Shown in pieces: positions 23,058-63,200 of a DNA stretch of 64,000 bases. The position numbers were made by a program, and so were the translations under genes. A model generated the notes under the pieces. That model saw only the letters and a list, made by a program, of their open reading frames with translations, searched no databases and was not told the DNA's origin. Position 1 is the stretch's first letter, and every line of letters starts with the position of its first letter. The DNA comes from Linyphia triangularis (taxonomy: Eukaryota; Arthropoda; Arachnida; Araneae; Linyphiidae). Location of the stretch: contig OZ021723.1 of assembly GCA_963978545.1 (NCBI GenBank), positions 10,063,593 to 10,127,592 of the forward strand, in the 5' to 3' direction.

Positions 23058-23768
23058 GGTATACGTATAGGCTTCAAATCGCAAAAATCGAGGAAGATTT
23101 GTAAGGCAGTAAAAAACAAAAGCAAAATAAAAACAACACACAAGAATTAAACCCTATGATGGAAGAGCATACTAAAAAGGAAATATATAATAATTAGTAT
23201 ATTAATAACAGTTTTTTATATAAAAATACTTTTTTAAAAGTTATTCTCAGATTGTAGTTTTTTTCTATTTTGCATTTCATTCAAACAGTATTAACTCCAG
23301 TTTAACTAATATTTTTTTAAATTTGTTTTTTTGCTATATAATCTGCATACATTGTTGAATGTTTTGACCCTAAATACTAAGTGATTTCTAAATAAATATT
23401 TTTTAATTGAATTTTAAAGATAATATTCTGTATAAAAAAACTTGGATTTTTCTAATACATTTAGTTAAAGCAAGATATCACAAAATATACACACTGTAAA
23501 ATTCTGTTAATAGATTCAAAACATAGAGCAGGGTATTCCACATTATTGAACACCAAAATTGTATCTGAGGGTGAATTAGAATTTTTGTCATTACCGTTCG
23601 AAATTAGCCTAATAAGTTGATTAAATGTTAATTAATTATTAAAATTGAAGAAATTTTAATTTTTTTTTTATTGGAAACAGTTTAACAAATAATGTACTTT
23701 TCAAGGTGCAAAAGTCTAATTTTTAAATTGAAAATTAAAAAAAAAATGTTGAAACATATACGTATACC
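23058..23768. mobile_element. TTAA-target MITE (GGTATACGTATA)
   Basis: GGTATACGTATAGG at the left and ATACGTATACC at the right are inverted. They are flanked by TTAA at 23054-23057 and 23769-23772. The size (711 bp) is close to the GGGGGTCCGGTACCG family but the ends differ. Interior AT-rich, no coding frame. Confidence 0.72.
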
Positions 23769-23772
23769 TTAA

Positions 23773-24718
23773 GTTTGGCTAGAGGTAATATAGGCTAGAG
23801 GAAAGGGTTAGCGACACGTGGTCTATTCGGGAGGTTTCGCGATTGTTCTTCTGTTTGCACTTGATTTTTCAGGAAACTTCAGGCTATTATAAAAATGTTG
23901 CCGTTTCGCGAAATGAATTGGAGGGATTTTGATTGTTTTGAAAAGATCCAAACGCTTGTTTACTTTCGCAGTGCCTGAATTATCGCTGTGCGTATGAAGT
24001 TGTATGAACCGAAGCTGTTGTTAAAGCTTGCGAGCTGACGAGTTCATTGTTGTGTAGCTTTGTGAGCTTCTGAACGAAGAGTGAATTATAGTTTTTATTT
24101 TGTAAAAGTTGTGTCGTCATTTATGAAGTATTTTTTAAATCTTTTATATTAATTTCGATCTTGTATGTGGATGGGTATGTCGATGGAAGGGAAATCTGCG
24201 GAGGCCTAATTAACCCCCTTGCCGTCATCCAATCGGGCTGAAACTTGGTAAATAGACTCGATGTCAATTCATTCTATCAAATTTTGGCGGCAGTCACTAA
24301 AAAGTCATCGTCATCCAATCACGTTGAAATAGCATTGAAGAAACTCTTTTTTCTTGCCAAAACTGTTTTAATAAATAAATAATAAAATTGTTTTAATCGG
24401 GTTAAATAAAAGATATTTGGATGCGAGTGCAAAAATTCACCTTAATTTTTAATAAATAAATTTTGAAAAGTAGTTTACTGTATACTTTGCTAGTAGAGAT
24501 ATATTTAAAATTGGACGCCAACAACAAGCACACGCTGGCAACAGAAACGGCGCCATGTTATTGAATATAAAAATTGAAAATGCATATCAAGGATTTATGT
24601 TAAAAACTTTTTTATGGGGATTATAATATTATCAATAATTTTACCACCTATGTACTTATACATGGAAAATTAAAACCTACAAGTTTGGATATTTGCTATC
24701 GTACCTTTTCTGGCAGCA

Positions 24719-24757
<39 letters not shown>

Positions 24758-24825
24758 TAAGGAGCTATGACGAAAAACTAAACAGAGAAAGCGGCTCGGC
24801 ATTATATATATATATTGTTACGAAT
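23773..24825. other. Gene-free stretch with a repeat relic
   Basis: 24150-24600 matches 31000-31470 (TGGAAGG, CCTAATTAACCCC, GCCGTCATCCAATC, AAGCACACGCT). A T36 run lies at 24721-24756 and an AT repeat just before the LTR. No coding frame. Confidence 0.5.
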
Positions 24826-25550
24826 ATTTGTAAATATTTCGTAGTGTTAATTTTGTAAATAGTAAAATTTATGTACATTTCGCATAAGGCAGTGCAATAG
24901 TTCGTCGTTAAGTTGGTTTCTCGGCAATATGGGTGTTATCGCTTGATAACGAGTTTTACAGAGGTAACTCTGGAAAGCGAGATTTAAGGAGCAGGGCATT
25001 TAGCATTATGGTAATCGGAATCTCGCCAAATTGGCGAGATAGAGCCAAGTTGGCGACGGTTTTGGCGACTAATTTTTGTCGCCAAATTTGGCGAGAAATC
25101 GCCAAATGTCGCCGAACTTGGCGACCATTTAGCGACATTTTCGGTACATGTATAGGTACATATATCCCATGTACATTTATAGGGCTTTTCGACTAGGATC
25201 TGGAAAGTTCTCCAAATTTCTCTCTCTGGAAGTTTCGCGAAGATTCACCACTCCTATATAACGACGGCCGTGAGTAGGGTTAGTCAGTTCTTGAATTTTG
25301 AGTCACTGAATTAGCTGACTGGAGATACTGAGCGAACTGTATTGCATTGTCTTTTGCGGCGATTTAGCAGTTGTTGTCAAGTTTTTAACTGCTGTTTTGT
25401 GCTCTATTGAGGTGAAAAGAGCTGTATTGTGTCTACTAGAACGAGAAGTTCTGGAGCTGTAAGAGAACTGTGAAGAGTTATTTTGGAATAAATTTCTGCC
25501 AAGTTTTGATCTGCTTTGGCTTAAAATCTTTCGAACCCGTCCACGCAACA
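24826..25550 (+). mobile_element. TGTTACG LTR, copy d (complete)
   Basis: 725 bp from TGTTACGAATATTTGTAAAT to CGTCCACGCAACA, flanked by ATAT on both sides. TTGGAATAAATTTCTG near the end gives a poly(A) signal. No internal retrotransposon sequence adjoins it, so it is a solo LTR. Confidence 0.87.
25203..25288 (+). promoter_or_regulatory. Heat-shock elements, TATA box and initiator in LTR copy d
   Basis: GAAAGTTC at 25203-25210; perfect four-unit GAAgtTTCgcGAAgaTTC at 25229-25246; TATATA from 25255; TCAGT (arthropod initiator consensus) at 25284-25288, 31 bp after the TATA start. This is the most complete promoter of the five copies. Confidence 0.7.
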
Positions 25551-25948
25551 ATATATATAAAAAATTTACAGTTTTTTTTTATATAGAGTTTCAATTCCCA
25601 ATTTCAGTTGGTTGTAGCTTACTCGGACTATCCAGTTCCACGATGCCTAGTATCACTGGTAATCACGACTGCCATATGCTTGAAAAAGGAATACGCAACT
25701 TTTGCTTACATGTCAAAATAGACATATTTGCGTACAACATGATGTTCCTTAAATTGAATGCGTACATTAAATTGTATATGTTAGGAAAAGCAGGGACCGG
25801 AGCACTTGCGTAAAATAATATATTTCCTCTGTTGTTACTTACCCGCTGACATTTCAATCAATGTTGCCTATTAATATGGTCAAACTTTCTAGTTCCTTAT
25901 TTACGACATATTGCCTCAATTTCTTTCTAATGTCTTTGTATAGTCAGG
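25551..25948. other. No gene seen
   Basis: AT-rich sequence without a recognised repeat; one 64-codon minus-strand frame (25857-25663) has no support. Confidence 0.35.
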
Positions 25949-27066
25949 GCCTGATTTACCATTAGGCCCACTAAGCCCGGGCCTACGGGCCCCCAAATTT
26001 CGAAAGTTTTCTGAAAATTTTAAATATAATGGTCTTTTTATGGGAAGTACTGAACAAAAATAATAAAAATTTTTTTAGTTACACATCCGCAAATTCCATA
26101 GTCACAGAGAGTTAAGTTAGATAGAGGAAATCAAGACCATACTAATTATAACAAAAAAAAATCGCGTGAAAGTAAACTATGAGTTTTAATTGTAAAAAGT
26201 TAGTCTTAATGAATGTAGCTTGATCTGGTAATACTGTGACGTAAGAAAATAAATATTTGCTATTGGGGGCCCCTCTCTGAATGTTGAACCTACAGTAAAA
26301 AAAAAATTCTAAATCGTGCCCTGTATATGGTATGAAGTTTGGAAACTATATTGAAACTATATTAACTATATTCTTTGATCGTTATTCATGAGATCAGCTT
26401 ATAATTTCGGGAGGGGATATATATCCCCATATCCCCAGGCCCTGATCATCGCCTAGGCCCACAAGCCCCGGGCCTTGGGCCCATGATTTTAGGGGGCCCC
26501 GAAATTGGCTGTAAACCTATAACTTTTCTTTCTTTTTGTGAATATCTTTTACAATCTGTATAAAAGAATTTTTACAAAAAAATAATTTTGTATTGATCTT
26601 GAACCGTCTTTAGTATCACAGAGTGTATTTCTTCAAATGCATCAAACCATCATTTAAAAGCGTAAAAAAAAACAATATTTCTCAGAAGAAATATTGAAAG
26701 GAAGTCTTGACAAAATAATTGCGAGATCAGCAAATGTCGGCTTTGAAGTTGTGAATAATGATGCAGATATTGTTGGCACAGAAATTGCTACACATTGTGA
26801 TCGTGAAATGCAATGCTACATTACAAACTTTTACCTGTTTTGATTTATAAATTTGATTATTTGAAATTTGTTTCTTTATTTATGATAAAAAAAACTTTAA
26901 GAAGACAATATATTGAATTAATTTATCAGCTTTTTCTATATTTAATGTTAATTCATTTGACAACGAGTCAAGCTCATTTCCAATAAATCTCGCATTTGAT
27001 GAAAGGGCTCCTAAAAGTGTCCGGGCCTTGGGCCCCAACTTGTCATGATCAGGCCTTGCATATCCC
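25949..27066. mobile_element. Diverged CAGGGCCTGATT elements
   Basis: CAGGGCCTGATTTACC at 25946 with CACTAAGCCCGGGCCTACGG, a second start at 26437 (CAGGCCCTGATCATCGCCTA, GGGCCTTGGGCCCATG), and an end at 27010-27060 (CCGGGCCTTGGGCCCCAACT, GATCAGGCC). These look like two hAT-type MITEs or one with a nested copy. The 62-codon minus frame here is part of the repeat. Confidence 0.55.
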
Positions 27067-27163
27067 ACCCCCGAACTACGCTCCAGAATAATGTAAATGA
27101 ATGACTTTTTTTTTTAAAAAATTATTTGCAATTACTTCTTAATCATTCATTACAAAACATTAG

Positions 27164-27570
27164 TAGGGCTCCCACGGTCATTGAAAGTCATTAAAAGTGC
27201 TTAATATTTTGGAACTTGTTTTCAAGGCCTTGAAAATGCTTAGAGGTGCTTAAAGGTCATTGAAAAGGCTTTGAGGTCCTTTAAAGTCCTTAATTTTTAC
27301 ATGCGTTGTCCAACTGCAAAATTTATAAAAATACAACTCGGACTTGCTATTCCCGCGTAACCGCCACTTATCAAATTTTTCCGACATATTTGTATTGCGC
27401 ATCCACCAACTTGTAACTTTTTTGGTAGAATATACTTTATTAAAAATTTAAATATAGACGTGATGCCTGAAAACGAATTTTCATAGGTCCTTAAAAAAAC
27501 ATTAATTAGATCCTTGAAAAGTCATTGAAAAGTCATTGATTTTCATTCTGTGATTTGAGTGGGAACCCTG
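27164..27570. mobile_element. CAGGGTTCCCAC MITE, copy 1
   Basis: About 410 bp ending GAGTGGGAACCCTG, with internal runs of GGTGCTTAAAAGTCCTTG-like short repeats. Sequence right after it (CCAATATCCAGAGTCTGTCA) also follows copy 4 at 39507, so a flank was duplicated with it. Confidence 0.8.
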
Positions 27571-27701
27571 GTTACCAATATCCAGAGTCTGTCAAAATAT
27601 TTTTTTCCCAAGAGATATAAAATTGATTAACAGATTCAATGACAGTATTTGTAAGTAATTAATGCATGTTTATGAAAAGTTAATTTTTAATTGACTTTTA
27701 C

Positions 27702-28128
27702 CAGGGTTCCCACGGTCATTGAAAGTCATTAAAAGTGCTTAATATTTTTAAACTTGTTTTCAAGGCCTTGAAAGTACTTGAAAATGCTTAGAGGTGCTTA
27801 AAAGTCCTTGAAAGTGCTTAGAGGTCCTTAAAAGTCCTTAATTTTGGCAAATGTGTGCCCAACTGCAAATTTTTTAAAAATACAACTCAGACTTACTATT
27901 CCCGTATAACTGCCACTTATCCGCACCGTATCGCAATTCTCTGATATGGTATTTGTATTATGCTTGCACCAATTTGTAACTTTTTTGGTTGAATATACTT
28001 TATTAAATTTATATATAGTCATGATGCCTGAAAACTAATATTCATAGGTCCTTAAAAACATTAATTAGGTCCTTAAAAGTCATTGAAAAGTCATTGATTT
28101 TCATTCTGTGATTTGAGTGGGAACTCTG
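27702..28128. mobile_element. CAGGGTTCCCAC MITE, copy 2
   Basis: Starts CAGGGTTCCCACGGTCATTG and ends GAGTGGGAACTCTG. It lies 131 bp after copy 1. Confidence 0.82.
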
Positions 28129-28708
28129 ATTAGACAGGTGGAGGTTTTTCGGAGGGAGGGGGGGATTCTCGTCCTAAAAATTCTCCCTCTGAATCTCCTC
28201 ATCCCTTTTTCCGAGAGATATCCGAGAGAGAAAATTAAGACTCCACAACAGGTAGTCCCGCAGCTTCCTGTTTCTCGGACGCTTTCCTTTTGAACTTTTT
28301 TTTTATTTTTTCCAATTTCAAATCGACTCGTTTTGACTGGATGGTCGGTCGAGATGGGGAGTTTAACGAGAAGAAGAAGAAGAAAGTCGTCAAGGAACAA
28401 CAATACCGGGTAGGTTCATTGACCCGCTTGCCAAAGTAGTCAAGGTGAACTGACTTGACCTGCATCCTCGGTTCGGCTGAGGTAATCTCTCTCTCTCTCT
28501 CGCCCGTTCACCACCACCACCACTTCTTCTTTTGAGGGTTACTCGGCCTTTTTCCCTCAAAACTGCTTTTTCTCACACAGCAGACAGATCACAACTCTCC
28601 TCTGTTGTCACACTGCGAATTCGATTCTTCTTCTTCCCCTTTTGCCTCCACCCAGAATCGATTCTTTGAGATCTGTTTTCCCGAAAAGTGAACTTTGCTG
28701 CCTTCCTG
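28129..28708 (+). other. Non-repetitive, relatively GC-rich stretch; possible promoter or 5' UTR
   Basis: CT-rich tracts (CTCTCTCTCTCTCGCCC near 28487, CACCACCACCACCACTTC) and low repeat content contrast with the surroundings. It ends in CCTTCCTGTTCTGAG|GTATGG at 28713, a usable donor. It could be a non-coding first exon of the downstream protease gene. No coding frame supports this; it is a guess. Confidence 0.25.
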
Positions 28709-29880
28709 TTCTGAGGTATGGAGTTTTCTTTCTTTCGATTTTTTTTTTTCATTTGGCTGATCATATTGTGGTTTATTTTTCGCACGAAGGAATGTTCTAA
28801 AAAAAAAAAAAGGGTTTAGAAAAATACATGCTATGTTAGAATAATCGATAACAAATTATGTCTTGCCTTAGTTTGTTCAATTGCTGCAATGCTGTTCTGA
28901 GGTACGGATTTTTCTTTATTTCGATTTTTTTAGACAATCATGTTGTGTGTTATTTTTCTTGCGTAGGAACGTTCTAGAAAAAATGTCTCGGAAAAATACA
29001 TGCTATGTTAGAATAATCGATAACAAATTATGTCTTGCCTTAGTTTGTTCAATTGCTGCAATGCTGTTCTGAGGTACGGATTTTTCTTTATTTCGATTTT
29101 TTTAGACAATCATGTTGTGTGTTATTTTTCTTGCGTAGGAACGTTCTAGAAAAAATGTCTCGGAAAAATACATGCTATGTTAGAATAATCGATAACAAAT
29201 TATGTCTTGCCTTAGTTTGTTCAATTGCTGCAATGCTGTACTGAGGTAAGGAACTTTCTTTATTTCGATTTTTTTTAGACAATCATGTGTTATTTTTCTT
29301 GCGTAGGAACGTTCTAGAAAAAATGTCTCGGAAAAATACACGGGATGTTAGAATAATCGATAAAAAAATTAATTTATTGTCTTTGTTGTCTGCCTTGCTG
29401 TTTGGAGGTACGGGATTTCCTTTTTGTCGATATTTGGCTAATCATATATATTTATCGATGTTATTTTTACTTCCGTACGAGATTTCTAGAAGAAATAGTT
29501 GGAATAATACATGCGACGTTAGAATAATCTATAAAAAATTATTTCTTGCCTTTATTTGTTAAATTTCTGCTTTTCTTTTCTGAGGTATGGAATTTTCATT
29601 CATTCGATTTTTAACTTATCATATATATTAGTTGTGGTTAATTTTACTTGAATACGAACATTCTAGAACAAATGGTTGGAAAAATACATGCGACTTTAGA
29701 ATAACTGATAAAAAGTATTTCTTGCTTTTAAAATTGTTAAATTGCTGCCTTGGTGTTCTGACGTATGGAATTTTCTTTCTTTCGATTTTTGACTGATGTT
29801 CTGAATATTTTTCTTGCGTTCGCACATTTTAGAATGAATGGCTGAGAAAATGAAAATATATGCAATGTTAGTATAGTCTA
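28709..29880. repeat. 172-bp tandem repeat, about seven units
   Basis: TTCTGAGGTACGG recurs at 28895 and 29067, with TACTGAGGTAAGG at 29239: exact 172-bp spacing. The units at 28895 and 29067 are almost identical; outer units are diverged. Each junction reads CTGAGGTAYGG, which looks like a splice donor. The 63-codon frames are repeats of the unit. Confidence 0.8.
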
Positions 29881-30339
29881 TAAAAAGGTATTTGTCAAAA
29901 CTTCTTTAAGGAATGCTATTTGCAGTTGTGTAGACGGCCTTCTTACATTTCATCTTGTAATGGACACATCCATGAAAAAAAGATTTATTAAGTTGACCAG
30001 AATCCGACTGAAAACATCCCAACAAATAATTTAACGAATATATTTTCATTAAATGTTATTAATGCTCATTAAATACAATAAAAATGTGTCCCGTTGAGCA
30101 TACTATATCTTTGACACCAACACGGAATATAAACAAAAACAGGATGAATTTGAAACGTAGAAAACAAAACGACGCATAAAAAAAAAAAAATGCTTTAAAA
30201 CCGCGCATATGCAGATTTTGTTTGCGGTCAATGAATTGTCAGTAAATATGTAAAAATATTACAATAACTTTCGATATGGTTATTGGACAGACAATTCTAA
30301 TACATAAAAATAATCAGAAAAATAAGGGGGACACATTAA
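29881..30339. other. No gene seen
   Basis: AT-rich sequence without a recognised repeat. Confidence 0.4.
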
Positions 30340-30754
30340 CAGGGTTCCCACGGTAATTGAAAGTCATTAAAAGTGCTTAATATTTTTGAACTTGTTTTCG
30401 AGGCCTTGAAGGTGCTTGAAAATGCTTAGAGGTGCTTAAAAGTCCTTGAAAATGCTTAGAGGTCCTTAAAAGTCCTTAATTTTTGCAGATGTTGTCCAAC
30501 TGCAAAATTTATCAAAATTTCAAGTTGGACTTGCTATTTCTGCGTGACCGCCACTTATCTGCACCGTATCGGAATTTTCCGACGTATTTGTATTATGCAT
30601 CCACCAATTTGTAACTCTTTTGGTAGAATATACTTTATTAAAAATTTATATATCGACATAATGCCTGAAAACAAATTTTCAAAGGTCCTTAAAAACATTA
30701 ATTAGGTCCTTAAAAGTCATTGATTTTCATTCTGTGATTTGAGTGGGAACCCTG
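30340..30754. mobile_element. CAGGGTTCCCAC MITE, copy 3
   Basis: CAGGGTTCCCACGGTAATTG to GAGTGGGAACCCTG, flanked by ATTAA on both sides (30335-30339, 30755-30759). A 5-bp target duplication is suggested. Confidence 0.85.
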
Positions 30755-31828
30755 ATTAAAATAACTTTTGTTTTTATTCAGATGCATTAAAAAATATCGT
30801 TGTCATTCCAAGAATTTTTTTCATGCTATTAAATTGTAATAAAAACAACTTTTAATCGAATTTCAAAGTTGTTCTCTACTATCTCCATGTACTAAAGCTT
30901 CTATGTACCAAATTTCATACCTCTAATAGTTGCAAAACTGTGGATTTTTATAAGGTTCAGATGTACAGACACCTCAGTTTTATCTATATAGATTTATGGT
31001 ATTTTTAAATCCTTTATATTAACTTCGATTTTCAGAGTGTGTGTGCCGATGGAAGGCATATCTTCGGATACCTAATTAACCCCTTGACGTCATCTAATTG
31101 GACAGAAACTTGGCAGATAGATTCGATGACAATGCATTCAATCAAATTTTGAGGCTGTTTTTTGTCACTAAAAGGTCGTTTTACGGATTACTTAACCAAC
31201 TTGCCGTCATCCAATCGCGTTAAAATAGTATTTTACCGACCATTGTTGAAACTCTTTCCTGTTGCCAAATTTTTTTTAATAAATACATAATAAAATTACT
31301 TTAATCAGGATAAATAAATGATATTTTGATGTTAGAGCATAAATTCACGTTCATTTTTAATTAAAAAAAAATTGAAACCTCGTTTGCTGCACATTTTGCT
31401 AATAGAAATGTTTTTGATATCGGCGCTGTGTTAATGAATATAAAAACTGACAATGCATATAAAGGATTTTTTTAAAAACTCTGTTTTTATATGTTAAATT
31501 ATTTATTATTAAAAGATTTCCCAAAATATTTTATTTAATATACATAGTAGTTATTTTTTGTCAGAATAGTAGTACAAAATATTATTGCTGAAAATATGCC
31601 TCCATGTTTTTGAGAGTTGAGTTTGATTCGATGTCATTTTACATGCTACTGTTTGGAAAGATCATGTGATATTTAAAGGAGAGTAATTCATAATTCGTCC
31701 ATTCTCAGTATCACGTCACAAAGCTTTCACTGACGAATGGTTTTCAGTTACTTGGAGTTTGGCGAACAGTGGAGGCGTTCCCTAATATTTAAAAATCCGT
31801 CTTTTGTGTTAACAAATATATCTTCTGG
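30755..31828. other. Repeat relic and possible promoter region
   Basis: 31000-31470 is the third copy of the relic also at 13640-13890 and 24150-24600. From 31640 the sequence is not repetitive within the window. TATTTAAAG at 31670 and CTCAGTATCACGTCA at 31704 may be promoter elements for the candidate first exon. Confidence 0.35.
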
Positions 31829-31889
31829 ATGGTGAAAAAAATCAAATATTTTTTATTATATGTTGCTTGCTGGAGCTTTAGCAATTTGA
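31829..31889 (+). CDS. Preferred candidate first coding exon (signal peptide)
   Basis: The ATG at 31829 opens with a basic start (MVKKIK) followed by a hydrophobic run (YFLLYVACWSF), the layout of a signal peptide or signal anchor. A GT at 31890 leaves phase 1, which matches the two-base start of the exon at 33162 and creates an Asn at the junction. The intron would be only 1.3 kb. Weak point: the donor (TTGA|GTAAAG) is poor, and the reading frame continues unspliced to 32023. A TATTTAAAG at 31670 and a TCAGT initiator-like site at 31705 could be a promoter, or TTTTCAG at 31746 could be an acceptor from an upstream non-coding exon. Full protein would be about 772 residues. Confidence 0.42.
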
Positions 31890-32041
31890 GTAAAGTGATA
31901 TTCTTAAAAAATTGGAACATGAGAAAAATTATTATTAATGTAGCAGTAAGCATGGTAGGTACACGATTAAGTAAGGTACGATTTCTATACAAAATAAAAC
32001 AAAAACTAATTTTTATACTGTAAAAATAATAATCAGACTAG

Positions 32042-32225
32042 GCCGACCAAACGGTATAGTGGTTAGCGTGCTAGCTTCTAGACCGCGAGGTTGCGGGTTC
32101 CGAGTCCCGTGTTAGGCATGGATGTTTGTAAATGTATGTTGGCTTGTCTAGTGACGAATGTTTCGGAGCATTATAGCCCTCGTGTTGCTGACGGCGCCAG
32201 ATAATCTGAAAACAACCAACCAACC
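32042..32225 (+). mobile_element. tRNA-derived SINE, copy 6
   Basis: Target duplication AATAATCAGACTAG at 32028-32041 and 32226-32239. B box with the extra C; tail ACAACCAACCAACC. It lies in the intron before the exon at 33162. Confidence 0.94.
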
Positions 32226-32440
32226 AATAATCAGACTAGCTCAGAAACTTGATGGAATATAGAGAAACTTGGAAAGTTTATATTCTGGCAGAAATTACAT
32301 AATTGATATTCGTTATTTATTTTCATAATGCAAGTAACATTTTTCATAATGCATCTCCATCAACTCCATCCCTGGATTGGACACTTAAAATTTCTCCTTT
32401 TGTATATCTTTAAATTTAATAAATATTCATCTTCCAGGAG

Positions 32441-32479
<39 letters not shown>

Positions 32480-32710
32480 TTTTTATGATCTAAAAAGCAA
32501 CCCCAGCTTTGTAATTTTTCAGTTATTTTAAAAAGTTGTATTTCTTTGCATTAATGTTTAATGTTAAATTTACTTTCTTTTCTGTTAATGCGTGCACTTA
32601 ACTGGTATTTAGTGCACTTAAATCACAAAACTTGGGTGCACTTGTACACCTGATTTAAAAAGTTAATTTCAACCCCTGTTTTATAAGGTTCAAAAGTTCT
32701 ATTAAATCCT

Positions 32711-32962
32711 GCTTTCTTTCATTTTTCAAAAAACCTTTCTTAAAAATAAAATACTGATTACATAATGATTTTTACGACTAAAAAAAATATCTATATATAT
32801 AGATAGATAGATAGATAGATAGATATAGATATTTTTTTTTTTTAGTCGTAAAAATCTAAAAACTAAAATATATGTATATATATATATTTTTTTTAGTCGT
32901 AAACATCATCATGTAATCAGTATTTTATTTTTAAGAAAAGTTTTTTGAAAAATGAAAGAAAG
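32711..32962. mobile_element. Palindromic MITE with ~77-bp arms and microsatellite core
   Basis: The left arm GCTTTCTTTCATTTTTCAAA pairs with the right arm TTTGAAAAATGAAAGAAAGC. TTTTTACGACTAAAAAAA and TTTTTTTAGTCGTAAA occur in both orientations around TATAGATAGATAGATAGATA. It ends 200 bp before the first placed exon. Confidence 0.75.
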
Positions 32963-33161
32963 CTCTTAATTCAGCTGGCAAAGGGTTCCATGATTCATCA
33001 GGGATAGTTATTTGTAATGTAGTTGGATTGAAATAACTTATGAACCAAAACGCTCTTTCATTTCTCGGGAGTTCACCAACCAATAAATAAGGTTGACGCA
33101 ATTAAATGAAAACGGAATCCTTAACAGAAAATATCTAAAAAACAACTAATTTATTTTGCAG

Positions 33162-62180
<29,019 letters not shown>

Positions 62181-63200
62181 GGAAGGAGCACATTTGGGAA
62201 TTCTTGCATATTTTTAGAAGTGTCATGCAGATCTTTTCAACAATTGTATCGGGGGATGGAAAGGGGCCTTATCTCGTGACATTGTCAGATTTTACCCCAG
62301 GGTTGTCGCAGAGTTCATTTATTTTATGTAGATCCTGGTTTGGATCTTAAGTTAATAGCAAATTAACTGTTCCGTGACAAATTAACTCCTCCATACAAAC
62401 CAATGCAGTTCAGGCTGAACTGCCTTTGAGAAAAATCAGTCTTTACTTAGCTCTCTGGGCTGATGAAGTTTCTATGCAGATTCCTATAAATGTTATCCCG
62501 TTTTGAGCCAAAATAATCTGTTATATTTTTTAAGGGGGGGGGGGCTATTTTTTTTTTTTTTAGTAGTATTCATATTAATTAACTCTTGTAAATTTCAAGT
62601 GTCTTCTGTTGATGTGTCCATTCCATTCCGCTGTTTTGACTTGTGAGGGACTGCATGTTCTCATTTGAAAAAGAATCTGACAACAAATGTTGATTGAGAT
62701 GTCCTTTCGAAAAAGGCAAACAACTTGGTGAAGAAAGATATCCCTAAAAGAGAAAAGCTTAAACTATTGTAAAACTGCATTATTAGACTTTACATTAAAA
62801 AAAAAAAAAATACGTTGATCTCTACACAGAAGCTGGCTATAAACAGTTGTGACAATCCGTGAGGTGTCAGAAGAACGAATAAGAATATCCGTGTGGTGTT
62901 GGAAGCATGAATAAGAATATCCGTGTGGTGTTGGAAGCATGAATACGAATATCCGTGTGCGTTGCGGTGTTGGAAACATGTATATCCGTGTAATGTCTGA
63001 AGCATGACTCATTGATTGTGTGGAAGCATTTGATTGATGTGGAATTTATCTTGAATAAAACTCCAAGGTATAACAAAATGGTGGTAGTGGTCTTAATGCA
63101 ATGTTTTTACACTATGCCATAAAATATAAAATTTTCAAATACTACGTTTGGAATAACTTTGTTGTATAAAGTGAATAAAGACTAGTTTTGCAATTGTTTT
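62181..63200 (+). other. Probable 3' UTR with polyadenylation signals
   Basis: This follows the protease stop codon. AATAAA occurs at 63054-63059 and again at 63174-63179, each a plausible poly(A) signal. The stretch also holds a G9/T11 run near 62535-62560 and a 32-bp minisatellite (listed separately). No long coding frame is present; short frames here are chance or repeat-derived. Confidence 0.5.
62877..63005. repeat. 32-bp minisatellite in the 3' UTR
   Basis: About four units built on GAATAAGAATATCCGTGTGG plus TGTTGGAAGCAT. The first two are nearly identical and the later ones are diverged, with small insertions. Confidence 0.8.
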
